This document shows, piece after piece, positions 20,990 to 31,613 of a stretch of DNA of 64,000 bases. The notes below the pieces were generated by a model. That model was not told the origin of the DNA, ran no database searches, and worked only from the letters and a program-made list of their open reading frames with translations. Every line of letters starts with the position of its first letter. Within the stretch, counting starts at the first letter, position 1. The DNA is from Carpediemonas membranifera (taxonomy: Eukaryota; Fornicata). A program made the position numbers and the translations under genes. Location: the NCBI GenBank assembly GCA_019828565.1, contig JAHDYR010000011.1:124001-188000 (forward strand), read 5' to 3'.

Positions 20990-22384
20990 TCACCAGAGGA
21001 GGTCGTCTTCAACCGCGCTGTACCGAGCCGTAGCCCAGGACACGGCGAGCAGATCGCCGCAGCAGACTATTACCACAACCGAGTGCCCAACAAGTGTTGA
21101 TGCCACTGCAAATGCAAGCATGACCGTCAGCAACGGATGCCTCTCATTCCACTGTAGAATCTGGAGCCATAGCGGTGAGTGCGTTGTATGTAAGTCGACC
21201 AAGAAAACGGCGGGAGCCATAGCAGTTGTTGGCCAGCATCCGCAAGCAAATATGTCGCCATCCATGCAAAGTTCCACCCCGAAAGAGGCCGAGGAGTACG
21301 TCGCATTCGGCACGTTGACAATGCCGACCCAGTCCTTGAGATTGGTCACAAGTACGTCATACGAGAGGGAACCGACCACCGCGAGCCCGGTCGACCCGAT
21401 TGCAAGGTCATTCCCCAACAGAGCCCGCTGTAGTCCTGTGGGCGGGGTGACCATCGTCTTGACAGTCCACCGGCCAGTCGAGTCCAGCCTGTACTGCAGC
21501 AGAGGTGAGTCCGATTGGGTAAAAATGACGAGGTCGTCCCCAGCCGCTGCCACCGTTGCCACAAGGTCGGCGATTGTGTCAGTGTGGATGAAATACCCGT
21601 GGTCGTGGTCCCACTGGAACACATTGAGAGCATTAAACTGCGGTAAGTCGTGGTTGTCTTGCTGGACGAAGAGAGTCGGATGGCCACAGTCGGTGCCCCA
21701 GAAAACAACGTTGGCTCCAAACAATCCGTTGGGAATGCTGCCGCGGATCAGCTGAATCGACTCCCACTGGATGCTGTCTGAGTTGTATCTATAGATATGG
21801 ACCTGACCAACCATGTATTGACCGATATAGTTGGCAGGCTCTGCGACCGCCAGATAGTCATCACGAGCAGTAATTCTGACGCTAGAAATTGTTGGGACAG
21901 TAAATACAGGAGACAGCGCATGGCAGTGGGTTGGGACCTCGCCCGCCAGGTCATAAACATGGATCATGATCTTCGTATAAGAGAGAGACTCCGTCGCAAA
22001 GAGGAAATGATCTGTGGCGGCGATGATGAAGCCAAAGTTGCCGTTCTCCATCGGGGAGGGGGAGTAGAGCATGTAGGGCTCGGTGGCGACCATGTGGCCG
22101 TCAGCGTTCTTCTCGCGGCGATGGCAGTAGATGGTACCGGCCGATGAGACACTTGCCGCGTCGGAAACATAGGGCTCTTGGTATGAATTGATGAGTACAT
22201 AGCCATAGGTGAGTTGTATCGATGTGCCGTAGCCGTTGAAGAGCAAGCTGGAAGAGGCGGTGAAGTTCTTTGGATTAAACTGGATCCACTCGGGATGCAA
22301 GCGCGGAATACCATCTATTGTGACGCATATTATTGGTAGAATACATAGTAGTAGACAAATGGGCCATTGATGCTGCCAAATCAT
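20990..22384 (-). CDS. Secreted/membrane beta-propeller-like protein B
   Basis: 465-codon ORF with ATG at 22384 and a signal peptide (MIWQHQWPICLLLCILPIICV). The ectodomain has repeated hydrophobic blade motifs (FGFIIAATDHFLFATES, SSVRITARDDYLAVAEP, LFGANVVFWGTD). Near the C-terminus is one membrane segment (LLTVMLAFAVASTLVGHSVVV) and a short tail. Its architecture matches gene A just downstream, in the same orientation, so an old tandem duplication is likely. The frame is intact. Specific function not recognised. Confidence 0.65.
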   Translation of the reverse strand: MIWQHQWPICLLLCILPIICVTIDGIPRLHPEWIQFNPKNFTASSSLLFNGYGTSIQLTYGYVLINSYQEPYVSDAASVSSAGTIYCHRREKNADGHMVATEPYMLYSPSPMENGNFGFIIAATDHFLFATESLSYTKIMIHVYDLAGEVPTHCHALSPVFTVPTISSVRITARDDYLAVAEPANYIGQYMVGQVHIYRYNSDSIQWESIQLIRGSIPNGLFGANVVFWGTDCGHPTLFVQQDNHDLPQFNALNVFQWDHDHGYFIHTDTIADLVATVAAAGDDLVIFTQSDSPLLQYRLDSTGRWTVKTMVTPPTGLQRALLGNDLAIGSTGLAVVGSLSYDVLVTNLKDWVGIVNVPNATYSSASFGVELCMDGDIFACGCWPTTAMAPAVFLVDLHTTHSPLWLQILQWNERHPLLTVMLAFAVASTLVGHSVVVIVCCGDLLAVSWATARYSAVEDDLLW

Positions 22385-22427
22385 CAACGAGGCATCATCG
22401 CGCAGTTTATGTCAGGTCACGTGTGGT

Positions 22428-23900
22428 ATGCAACGAGGCATCGTCGGCTCGTATATGTCATCTTCATCTATGATCAGCTGCAACAAGATGGAGATATATA
22501 CGATCAAAGCCTCCATCAAGCAAGCTTTCAGACAGAACTACACCGAAGAACGGAGAGTGGGGGATTACGCCGCAGCAAAACATCTCTACTCATGCCTGCT
22601 GGCCCGGCTCGCGGTTGAATGCTATGCGCAGCGCCGGCAACTCCCCCTACATGACGCCGACTTCCACAAAGGACTGCTCACTCATCTACGCGGCGGTCAT
22701 CCGGGTCAGGCCTACGCGGCCATCGTGCAGTCGCTCGACACTCTGCCGATGTGGCGGGAGACTACCACGCGGGATCTGGTCGCGGTGTTTACTGGGGGTT
22801 CATGTGAAGAAGGCTTAGACAGGTCAAGTATTCTTTCCTTACCTTACAGACAAGTATTCTTATCCTGCGCGGCACATCATGTATTCAAGGGCGAGATCAT
22901 GGTGCTGGGATAATGATGACTGGTGTGTCAGGGCCCATTTTGCCATTTCTTCCCCTCGTCGTGTCAAGCTGGAGCGATCAATGCACAGGGATGACACAGA
23001 GACTGGCACAACTCGACAGAGTCGGCCCGAGTGCTTTTATCTGCCGTCAACTGTGGAACTTTCTGATTCTATCGCTGAATCCCACAAGTATGATGACCAG
23101 CAGGCTTTTTCGACCGCTTGGTAACAAGCCACCAATGAGCTTTGGGTTGGAGAGAACAACACATGGAGTTGGTTCTGGTCGTTCTGAAATGCTGATTCCA
23201 GCAACAAGCGCATCGAATTCGGGATTTGTCAACCGTTCAATGGCAGATCCCAGAGATTTCCCCCTTATCATGGCCGCTCTGGTAATTATAGACAAACACC
23301 GCGTAAGCCACTCGAAAGTAGCGGTTATTAAGCGAATAAGCGATCCATCATTCCGAAGTGAACTTCTTCGATGCTGGTTTCACACCCCAGGTTCGTCCGA
23401 AGCAGCCTATACCTCACACAGCAGAGTGGATCACCGCGGAGGAGGCCCAGGCGGCCTGTAATGTGCGGTATGGCCGGCACTCCGAGAATTCGTTCCGCTA
23501 CATCTACTTGCCTCAAGTGATCGAGAACCTGCACAAGCTGATCGAGCAGGAGCCGGACGATGAGGAGAAGGCCATCATGGCCACGCTGCAGAGCATTCGT
23601 GAGTCGACGCCGTCCTCTGGGAGTGAACTGCTGCCACGGGTCGTCACACCGAAACCCAAGACGAAGACGACGAAGAAATGGGACATGCTCATCCCATCAG
23701 TCGACAGGTCACCACGCAGCGCCGCGCTGCCAGTTGTCCGAGAGATCGATGAGGAGGAGAACATCGAGTCGACCAGAAACCCAGCGGATCCGGGCCAGGC
23801 CAGGCTGCTGGTTCCACCGCAGAAAGCACCGACCAGGGTGGCGATGGAGCCTACCTCGCAGGGCCAGTGCCTTGCCGGGACATGCGTCCTCTCACTGTAA
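22428..23900 (+). CDS. Multi-exon protein of unknown function
   Basis: ATG 22428, or a nearby in-frame ATG. The first exon encodes a helical, LisH-like segment (IKASIKQAFRQNYTEERRV). A second frame (22808-23390, with PRDFPLIMAALVIIDKHRVS) joins a third (from 23422; AEWITAEEAQAACNVRYGR) through a 31-nt intron at 23391-23421. The first and second frames need another intron: 22785-22822 (38 nt, ending CTTAGACAG) or 22787-22818 (32 nt) both fit the phase. The C-terminal half is Pro/Lys/Glu-rich and probably disordered. It is transcribed away from the propeller genes. Family not recognised. Confidence 0.5.
23391..23421 (+). other. 31-nt spliceosomal intron
   Basis: GTTCGT at the 5' end and CCTCACACAG at the 3' end. 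Removal joins two open frames exactly (P|AEWITAEE), and the downstream frame has no ATG of its own near its beginning. It matches the signature of three other introns in this window. Confidence 0.7.
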
Positions 23901-23904
23901 AGCA

Positions 23905-24997
23905 TCACTTCTCACGACCGCGTGGAATTGTGCGAGGTTTCGACGGACGTCGACGAGGCCACGGCTGTGCTCCCCCGCCGCGACGACTCCCACCGTGAGC
24001 GTGCACCCGTCTCTCGACCCCGGTCACAAGGAGGTCCTTTCGCCGCCTGGGCAGACTAGCTTCGAAAGCAGCAACAGTCTCCGGCAGCTGGATCCTCCTC
24101 GGCTTCGCCGCCTCGACTTCTCTGACCCGACCCGACTGAAACCCGAGCTGAGAGATGCCGGAACCCTGATTGTACTCAAGGCCGAACAGCCCGCCCGAGG
24201 TCACAATGACGATGGAGGAACCGTTGTGAGTGTACATGCTGACAACTGGTGGGATGTCAAGTCTGGTGTACCGTGGGTGGACCCTGTATCGTGACCACGC
24301 GAGCTCGAACAGTCGACCGGCGGTGTCGGTAGTGCTCGTTGAGGAGGCCTGTGCCATTGTACACGTGATATACACCGTCATGCTCTGCTCTAGTGTGAGC
24401 GAATAGTGTCTTCTTGCACAAGAACCAGACTGCCTTATCCCTCGCCGACTACAGCTCTGGCACAGGCTTGAGGTAGGCTGGGGCCTGACTCAGCCCCTTG
24501 TCCCAAAGCCTGGTATCTTCCAGGTCTGGGTCGGCCCCAGCTGCCATGAGCACTGCCCAGAGAGTGCCCTGGAGCAGGGTGTGCAGGGCGGCTGGGAGCT
24601 CTTGGCCGTCAGCCAGCTCGACGTTCATGGACAGCGGGGGACCGCTGGCGAGAATAGAGACGGCATGATCGATGTGCGCCTGCGCTTCGAGCCCCATGGG
24701 CGGGAGGTTGCCGAGCATGGCGAGAAGCTCGTCGGGGCAATCGCTCGGCGCTTCGGGCTCGGGCGTAATCCTGCCACGCCTCTTCTGCTTGGCTTTGCGG
24801 CCTGCGTTCTTGCGCGCTGAAGACGCATTGGTCGCTATCCTCCGCCCAAACTCGGCCTGGAAGGCGGCAGCGATCAGAGACGGTACATCGCCGGGGATAT
24901 CTGCTGTATCCAGGCAAGACTGACGATACGCTGCCATAAGCGCGGATTTCAGATGCTGCTGATCCGAACATGGCTTCGTACGTGGTTCTGCGGCCAT
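23905..24997 (-). pseudogene. Decayed RCC1-like paralogue
   Basis: ATG at 24997. The N-terminal region is identical, over a 444-bp block, to that of the neighbouring RCC1-like gene. An in-frame TAG at 24449-24451 is followed in the same frame by DKAVWFLCKKTLFAHTRAE, matching DKTIWFLCRKFYFAHQVAE of the intact gene. A frameshift near 24380 then leads to GGLFGLEYNQG and VAAFEASLPRRRKDLLVTGV, matching GVFGWGANLTNQ and VAEFEASLPMWCKDKLVLAAGV. The frame ends at 23905 without the remaining repeats. Truncated pseudogene. Confidence 0.7.
24525..24968. repeat. 444-bp duplicated block, copy 1
   Basis: Apparently identical to 26491-26934 (same strand); translations in several frames are the same. It covers the N-terminal coding region of both RCC1-like genes, whereas flanking sequence differs strongly. 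Confidence 0.85.
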
Positions 24998-25346
24998 TTC
25001 GATCCCATCTTCCCTCAGAGTCACGATCAAGGTCAAGTCATGACTGCCGGCGGGAGAGCCCAGAGCATTCGAAACATCTCGGGCTCAGCCACACTGCTGT
25101 GTTGTCCACGGTCGGCCTCCAGGTCTGCCGCGTGTCGATTGTCGTTAAACTGCTCTTGTTGTTTATGAATGTCGCAGACCCAAGTTTGAGGGTCGGTCAC
25201 TTGTCCGTGTAGCAGTGTTGCACAGAGAATACTGCCGGCCATGTCAGACTGACTTTGATGACTCAACACATTCCTGGCCCAGCATCACACACGATCATGA
25301 TGAGGGTGAGTCGAGGTTCACTTGCTAGACTTCAAATCCAGGATGT

Positions 25347-27041
25347 TTACTCCATTGGGCCATGAATCGGTACCATCTCACAAATAGTAGCAGCCGGCCG
25401 CTGGCATCTCGTGAACCGCGGCACCTTGTTCCTTACCCGACTGAAACGGAACCATTGCCCATCGTTGTCAGCAACGCAGTCAGGCTCACTGAAGGCCGAA
25501 ACCTCAAACGGGATATCGAAGCTGGCATGCCGCGACCAAAAGAAGCTACGACCGTCAGCCACCCACGTAAGATACTCAGCGGTCCCTTGTGAAAAACACA
25601 AAGCCTTTGGCCAGCTGGGGAATTGAAGCTGGGTCGGCGTTGTCGGATCCTCTCCTTCGAACCCTGGTAAAAGACCCGATTTCACGAAGGACCGTGGCAC
25701 CTCGCCAACGATTATTAGCTGGCCATTGCTGAGGAATATGTTGAAACTGCTGTCGTTCATGATGACCCGGTCGACCCTGTATGGAAGCCGCACGAAGCTC
25801 TCGGCAGGGTTGATGTGGCCGAGTCCCAGCTGGCCGAGTCCGTTTGATCCAGCAATCATCTGCCGATCGCCCATGCTCAGGATAGCGAGGTAATTGACAA
25901 CAATCATTGAATCTGGGACAAATCCAGCGGGCAGAGCGACTTCCATAAACCCGTCACGGCCATCGTCTGCGCTGCTATTCCACAGTGACGTCTCGCCCGA
26001 CACAACAAGCCCTGCCGCTGTACTGATCAGGATATAATCCCTCGCAACACCGGCCGCCAGCACGAGCTTGTCCTTGCACCACATGGGCAGACTGGCCTCG
26101 AACTCAGCGACTCTCGGGCAAGTCTTGAATGTGAATCGAGTGGGCCGAGGTACGAAGCTCTCATGATCTACCTGACCCAATTGGTTGGTCAGATTGGCGC
26201 CCCAGCCGAAAACGCCCCTTGGTGTGATTGCCAGGAATGTACCGTGGCTCTGGTAGGCCTGGAGGACGCCTGGCAGAGGGATGTGGTGGTACTTTGTGCG
26301 TCGGTCACTGACGAGCAAGCGGCCGGCATACCAACGACTTAGGCATTCGGCGGAAGAATACCTGGCGCCGTGACTCTCAGCTACTTGATGGGCGAAATAG
26401 AACTTCCTGCAGAGGAACCAGATAGTCTTGTCGACGGGGAGGTAGACGGTCTCAGAGAGATCGTCTGCCTCCTTATCTTCATCGAATAGATCTGGGTCGG
26501 CCCCAGCTGCCATGAGCACTGCCCAGAGAGTGCCCTGGAGCAGGGTGTGCAGGGCGGCTGGGAGCTCTTGGCCGTCAGCCAGCTCGACGTTCATGGACAG
26601 CGGGGGACCGCTGGCGAGAATAGAGACGGCATGATCGATGTGCGCCTGCGCTTCGAGCCCCATGGGCGGGAGGTTGCCGAGCATGGCGAGAAGCTCGTCG
26701 GGGCAATCGCTCGGCGCTTCGGGCTCGGGCGTAATCCTGCCACGCCTCTTCTGCTTGGCTTTGCGGCCTGCGTTCTTGCGCGCTGAAGACGCATTGGTCG
26801 CTATCCTCCGCCCAAACTCGGCCTGGAAGGCGGCAGCGATCAGAGACGGTACATCGCCGGGGATATCTGCTGTATCCAGGCAAGACTGACGATACGCTGC
26901 CATAAGCGCGGATTTCAGATGCTGCTGATCCGAAAACGACTGTAGATCATCCATTCGCTGCACTTTGCTTTGAGCAGCCGTTGCAACTCGAAGTCGACTC
27001 TGCCTCGACAGTGATGGTATCAAGGTTCTCTGCCTCGACAT
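25347..27041 (-). CDS. RCC1-repeat protein
   Basis: 564 codons from ATG 27041; a second possible start is at MDDLQSF. The first about 170 residues (helical, with a basic KNAGRKAKQKRRGR patch) have no known fold. From about residue 230 there are RCC1-type blades: GVFGWGANLTNQLGQ, GSNGLGQLGLGH and YLTWVADGRSFFWSR. RCC1-like propellers act as GEFs or as ubiquitin or chromatin adaptors; nothing here decides which. The N-terminal block is shared perfectly with the adjacent pseudogene, suggesting recent duplication or gene conversion. Confidence 0.7.
   Translation of the reverse strand: MSRQRTLIPSLSRQSRLRVATAAQSKVQRMDDLQSFSDQQHLKSALMAAYRQSCLDTADIPGDVPSLIAAAFQAEFGRRIATNASSARKNAGRKAKQKRRGRITPEPEAPSDCPDELLAMLGNLPPMGLEAQAHIDHAVSILASGPPLSMNVELADGQELPAALHTLLQGTLWAVLMAAGADPDLFDEDKEADDLSETVYLPVDKTIWFLCRKFYFAHQVAESHGARYSSAECLSRWYAGRLLVSDRRTKYHHIPLPGVLQAYQSHGTFLAITPRGVFGWGANLTNQLGQVDHESFVPRPTRFTFKTCPRVAEFEASLPMWCKDKLVLAAGVARDYILISTAAGLVVSGETSLWNSSADDGRDGFMEVALPAGFVPDSMIVVNYLAILSMGDRQMIAGSNGLGQLGLGHINPAESFVRLPYRVDRVIMNDSSFNIFLSNGQLIIVGEVPRSFVKSGLLPGFEGEDPTTPTQLQFPSWPKALCFSQGTAEYLTWVADGRSFFWSRHASFDIPFEVSAFSEPDCVADNDGQWFRFSRVRNKVPRFTRCQRPAATICEMVPIHGPME
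26491..26934. repeat. 444-bp duplicated block, copy 2
   Basis: Second copy, 1966 bp from the first, inside the intact RCC1-like gene. Confidence 0.85.
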
Positions 27042-27285
27042 GGTTCACAACACGACTCGGCCAGCAGTACACAGTGTTCAGTGGGGAATACACCACCGTT
27101 TCACCTGCCATCACGGCCGAGTCGATGCGAAGTCAGCCACGCCTGTTGTCCCAAGGCTTGGTGACTATGGGGCACAGCTGACAGTGGCACATGTTATGAC
27201 CACTGCGGTCCACAAGAACAAGTGCCAATCTCTTTATATCGATCAAATCTAATAACAAACGAGGGACCACAGTACTAGTCAAGTC

Positions 27286-29242
27286 CTAGTCAGCGATGAG
27301 GCCGTTCGTCATGGCGAGCTGGGCCAATCGCCGCACAAGCAGCTCCACTGCCGAGTTGTCTGACGTGGTACGCCCAAGCGCCCCCACAAACATCGCGAAC
27401 ACCTCACACAAGTCGTACTTCCCGTCCTGAGCGGCAGCGATACTCTGATAATACTCAACCGATCCGATACGCCGGCCATCATCGTGCTCGGCTTCACTAG
27501 TGTGCTGCCGCATCCCCCGCCGGACAACACTGGAGAGCATGGCGGGGTTGACAGTGAGGTTGTATAGGTCGGCCATGGGGGTCTGGGCCTGCTGGCTGGT
27601 ACTAGACGACCGAGCTAGCTTGAAAGTTCGCTTCGTCTTCACCTCTTGGCGCTCGACAGCTTTGTTGCACTCCTCACGGTCGACCAGGAACAATCTATGG
27701 TAGAGCATGACACTTCCGCAATGATGTGTGGTCAACGTGCATCCGTAAGTCAGGCCGCGGGTGCCGATATCAAAAACTTGCCACAGATTCTTCCGGATAG
27801 CGTCGACGATCAGTTTGTCACTGGGTCGACGGTCTTGGGTCACAATCGTGGGAACCAGCGGCATGATCTGGATCACACCGTCTTCACCGGTGCCGTGGAG
27901 CGATGATGTAAAATCTGGAGCAATTACATGGCCGGTGCTACGGTTAACGTAAACAAAGTGAATCAGGCCAGGGAGCTTGGCGAGGAGCTCCTTGAAGCGT
28001 TCTCGGGCGGTCAGGAGGTGGTTGTTGCAGATATCAACAGAGGGTGACATCTCCTTACATATCGCCCGGCTGATATCGTGCATCTCCTTGGCGAACTCGT
28101 TGATCATGACGTCGTCGAGCGAAGTCTTCAAATCGAAGTCAGCCAGCCACGCCACGGTGATAGGAGCAATGGTCGGGCCAGCAGGAATGCTGTAGACGAA
28201 CAGGAGCCTGCTATCAGTGCCGTCGTTAATCCATACAATGTGCTTGAATGTCGCTGGCCTCCTATCCCTTTCAGGATCACCCTCGGGTCCTCCCCTGCTG
28301 ATGCCGGCGAACGCACCGAGCGCCAGGACGTCCTTGATGCACAGTGGAACGCCAACTTCGGCTAGAACATCTGATCCGATGAACGCGATGCCTGACTCGA
28401 CGGTAAACTGCACGGCCTGACCCTGTTTTGTCTTCGTGGCGCCAGTCTTTAGGCCCTTGGCCATCGCATGGTCCAGAGCCTGCTGGAACTGGTCACGATG
28501 CTTCGGTTGGACCATATCTTGGACGTATCTCACAGATTGAGTCCGATATGCCTCAGATTCGAGGACACGGTTAGTCAGCTCAGCAATGACCGGAATCATG
28601 TCATACATCAAGTCGGGGAATGCCAGCTTCATCAGGTAGGGCCCTAGTGGGCTAGAAGGGTGGGTCTCACCCCAAGCTTTGACAATGTGGGAGGGAAGCA
28701 GCAGGAGCTGCCACAGATGGAGGTTCAGCTCTGCAAGAACCGAGGCAGTCTCTGCGCTGGCTACTGTGCGGGGGATCTGGACTGTTATGGATGTGAAATA
28801 ACCCCATGAAGAGTCGTCCTTGGACAAGAGCTCGGCTCCGATGTCAGACTGAGGGGACGGTGACTGGATAAGAGCGGATGGGGCGACAAACGATGGACAC
28901 GGCATGGTAGTTCTTCTTGGTCGTCACTACGTTGATGTCCGTCTTCACGGGCGCTCTCACCTGGCTGTGGAGAATCACACCGAGCTTGCGGCCAGAGCCT
29001 GTCGCTTGGACATCAAGAAGCTGTTGGTTGGCAAGGCCAATGCGGGGAACTATCACCTTCCCGGTTTTAGTGTTCTGAGACACAAGAATGACGTCGTATT
29101 TGTCGCTTGTGTTCATTCTAAAGAAGTTGTTGCCTTTCTGGCTAGATAAGAACACATAGCCATTAATAACAATTCCAGGAGGCAGTTGAACGCGCTGGGG
29201 CACGACTGCATCCAAATTGCGCTGGATCTCCTCGGGTAACAT
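27286..29242 (-). CDS. Conserved-looking protein of unknown function (one frameshift)
   Basis: ATG at 29242 (MLPEEIQRNLDAVVP), after an in-frame stop. A 110-residue N-terminal beta-rich part (FRMNTSDKYDVILVSQNTK, SGRKLGVILHSQVRAP) switches frame near 28905 into a 540-residue frame (MPCPSFVAP…). That part contains LLFVYSIPAGPTIAPITVAW and LPGLIHFVYVNRSTGHVIAP, a pattern reminiscent of longin-type domains of HPS/Mon1-Ccz1-like trafficking proteins, but too weak to name. No splice signal fits the frame switch, so an indel is likely. No signal peptide or membrane segment seen. Confidence 0.5.
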
Positions 29243-29381
29243 TTTGCCAGATCTGCGTACTGTGCATTTTTAGGCAGTTTCAATTTCGACATTATTGGGC
29301 TGGTGGAAGTAGCAGTCAAGTGCTTAACACTGCCCAAATCCCTCACTTCCAGACCTCTCGAATGAAATTTACACACCGATA

Positions 29382-31613
29382 TTAGTATCCGAGGATGAAG
29401 CAGATGGGGACGCCGATGAGGAAGATGACGACGTACGCCAGCGGTCCTGTCACCGAGCCGGCAAAGAGAAGGTTCTTTGGCTTGAGGAATGGCTTATCCT
29501 TCTCCGCGTCCTCGACGCTGAGCGTAGAAATATTGGGGAAAGACGAAACAGGAAGCATCATGGCGCTCGAGTCAATCAGACCGCAGAGCAACACTGCCAT
29601 GGCAGGGTGGTAGGACTTGTTGAGCTCATATACGAAGGGCAGGATGATAAGAGCCGCAACCGTATGAGAAACAAGGTTGCCGACCACGAGCATGAGGGCG
29701 CCGCATAGGAAAATAACAACAATGCCGGGAAGGTCGTTGAGGACGGGCTCGATGGGGTCAATGAGGATGGAGAGAAGGTCCGTCTTCTTGATAGCAGCTC
29801 CGAGCACAGAGCCGCCAGCGAGCAGGGCGACCACGTCCCAGGGCAGGTTGATGAAATCTTGCTTGCTGACGAGACCGAGGCCGAAGAGGATGAATATGGG
29901 CACGAGAGAGACTAGGCCGACCTTGCCGATGTACTGGGCAGTGAATGGGGCGCTTACCCATAATAATACGGCGATAAGGAAAGTGATAACAGTGCCAGCA
30001 GCGCCAATGATGGAGGTCTTTGCCTTCGGACCGCCGTCTTCGACGTCGATAGCCTTGGGCATAGTCTTGATGTCGGGCCTGAACCAAATAAGAACGTAAG
30101 CATAAGCTGCGATGGTCAGGATTACACAGATGGGGAAAGAGACGATCATGAAGCCTGGGAACGAGAGGGAAGTGCTGCTGGCAGTCTCAAGAGCCACAGC
30201 AGACTGGGGCGAGGCGATAGGAGAGCCCATGCCGCCGATGTTAGCGCTGAGACAGATTGCCATGAGAATAGCCTTGCCAAACTTCGACTTATCTGGGAGC
30301 GAGCGGATTGTCGGGAGGACGAGGGAGATCACGAGCATAGGAGCCGCTACGTTGCTGAGCCAGGTGGACAGGAAGAGCGTGAGTGTCATGAGGACAGCGA
30401 GGTAGAGCCATGGTTTTCCCAGGGAGCAGGCAGTAAGGGCGCGAGAGATGGGCTCGTCCACGTGGTGGCGGCGGAGGGATGCGTTGAGGGCGAAGCCGAT
30501 GATGACGAGGATGGTGTTGTCGCTGACCATGTCCTGGTAAACCACCTTGGAAGCAGCCTCGGCGTCACCCCCGAATATGCCGAGGAAGACGGCCATCATA
30601 ATGAGAAGGATGGCAGTGGCGTACAAAGGAATGGCGCTTGTCGCCCAGAGGATGAGGGAGAGCACGAGTAGGGCCAGGGCACGCTGGGCGTCCTGCTGGT
30701 CGTCGTCGAAAGGGAGGGGGAGGAAGGGAATGACGATTGAGATAATCAGCGCGAGTGGCAGGATAACCATGCCCTTCTTGGTCAGGCCGATCTTCTCGGC
30801 GGGCATCACGGCGCGGGCCCTGTCAAGATATGCCTTGAGGCCGGCGTCAAAGGGGTTGTGACGGTATGCTTGGTGTTTGGCGACTTCTTCAAGGAAGAAG
30901 GCCTTGATGCTCTCGACCTCCTCCTCGTTCTCAGAGAAGACATGGGCGTAGAGGTTGGCCGTCTCGTCCAGGATGGTCTTGCCCTCCTCCTTAAGAACGA
31001 ACGGTTCGTTCAAAATGACGGCCTCGTAAATGCTCTCGAGGGCAGAAGGCATCTCAACCTGGTACTTCTCCCGTGCCGTCTTGACGACGTTCTTGTCGAA
31101 CTTCTTGCAAATCTTGCGGAAGCCTTCGCGGTTGAGCTCGCTAAACTCAATGTGAAGGTCGATAGAGCATGCAAACTTGAACAGCGTGGTGCGGAAGAGT
31201 GTCTGCTCGACCTCCACGAGCTTCTCGTTGTTCATCTCCTTGGCCTGGGCCTGGTATTGCTCAAGTGTGTCGCGGAGTCGTTTGCAAAGAACCTCATATT
31301 GCTCGGAAACCTTGGCGCGCTCATCCTCGACGTTGTTCGCGAATGTCTCGTAGATTCCCTGCGCAATGACCTCCTTGGGCGGCGTCGTCGTGCTCACCAT
31401 GGGGATGGAGGAGTCGCCGACCGGGTTCACAGGCGTGAAGATGCGTTCATCCGTGCTGGTGGAGACCTCATCGTCTTTCACTTCGACGTACTGACTCAGG
31501 GCACCGTCGAGAGCCTTTTGGGACCGGCTGATTGACTTCTTGAGGATTCGGTAGTCCACGTACTGGAAATACTTCTCGCCAGCAGCTTCTCTTAAAGACT
31601 TGGAAAACTTCAT
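29382..31613 (-). CDS. SPX-domain anion (phosphate) transporter, DASS/SLC13 type
   Basis: 743 codons, intact. The N-terminal SPX domain (MKFSKSLREAAGEKYFQYVDYRILKKSI, about residues 1-210) senses inositol pyrophosphates in known members. The rest is a multi-pass permease with the two DASS repeat signatures, NIGGMGSPIASPQ and GNLVSHTVAALIILP. The arrangement equals yeast Pho87/Pho90/Pho91: Na+- or H+-coupled phosphate transport across the plasma or vacuolar membrane. The start is secure, because SPX domains begin exactly this way. Confidence 0.9.
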   Translation of the reverse strand: MKFSKSLREAAGEKYFQYVDYRILKKSISRSQKALDGALSQYVEVKDDEVSTSTDERIFTPVNPVGDSSIPMVSTTTPPKEVIAQGIYETFANNVEDERAKVSEQYEVLCKRLRDTLEQYQAQAKEMNNEKLVEVEQTLFRTTLFKFACSIDLHIEFSELNREGFRKICKKFDKNVVKTAREKYQVEMPSALESIYEAVILNEPFVLKEEGKTILDETANLYAHVFSENEEEVESIKAFFLEEVAKHQAYRHNPFDAGLKAYLDRARAVMPAEKIGLTKKGMVILPLALIISIVIPFLPLPFDDDQQDAQRALALLVLSLILWATSAIPLYATAILLIMMAVFLGIFGGDAEAASKVVYQDMVSDNTILVIIGFALNASLRRHHVDEPISRALTACSLGKPWLYLAVLMTLTLFLSTWLSNVAAPMLVISLVLPTIRSLPDKSKFGKAILMAICLSANIGGMGSPIASPQSAVALETASSTSLSFPGFMIVSFPICVILTIAAYAYVLIWFRPDIKTMPKAIDVEDGGPKAKTSIIGAAGTVITFLIAVLLWVSAPFTAQYIGKVGLVSLVPIFILFGLGLVSKQDFINLPWDVVALLAGGSVLGAAIKKTDLLSILIDPIEPVLNDLPGIVVIFLCGALMLVVGNLVSHTVAALIILPFVYELNKSYHPAMAVLLCGLIDSSAMMLPVSSFPNISTLSVEDAEKDKPFLKPKNLLFAGSVTGPLAYVVIFLIGVPICFILGY

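Noticed and set aside
23880-23900. CAAX-type prenylation signal (CVLS) at the C-terminus of the multi-exon gene
   Set aside because: One extra Leu follows (CVLSL), so the Cys is not fourth from the end.
25280-25375. tRNA-like A-box (TGGCCCAATGGA) and anticodon-like stem on the minus strand at the end of the RCC1-like gene
   Set aside because: The D-stem and acceptor stem do not pair, and the A-box match lies in codons of the RCC1-like C-terminus.
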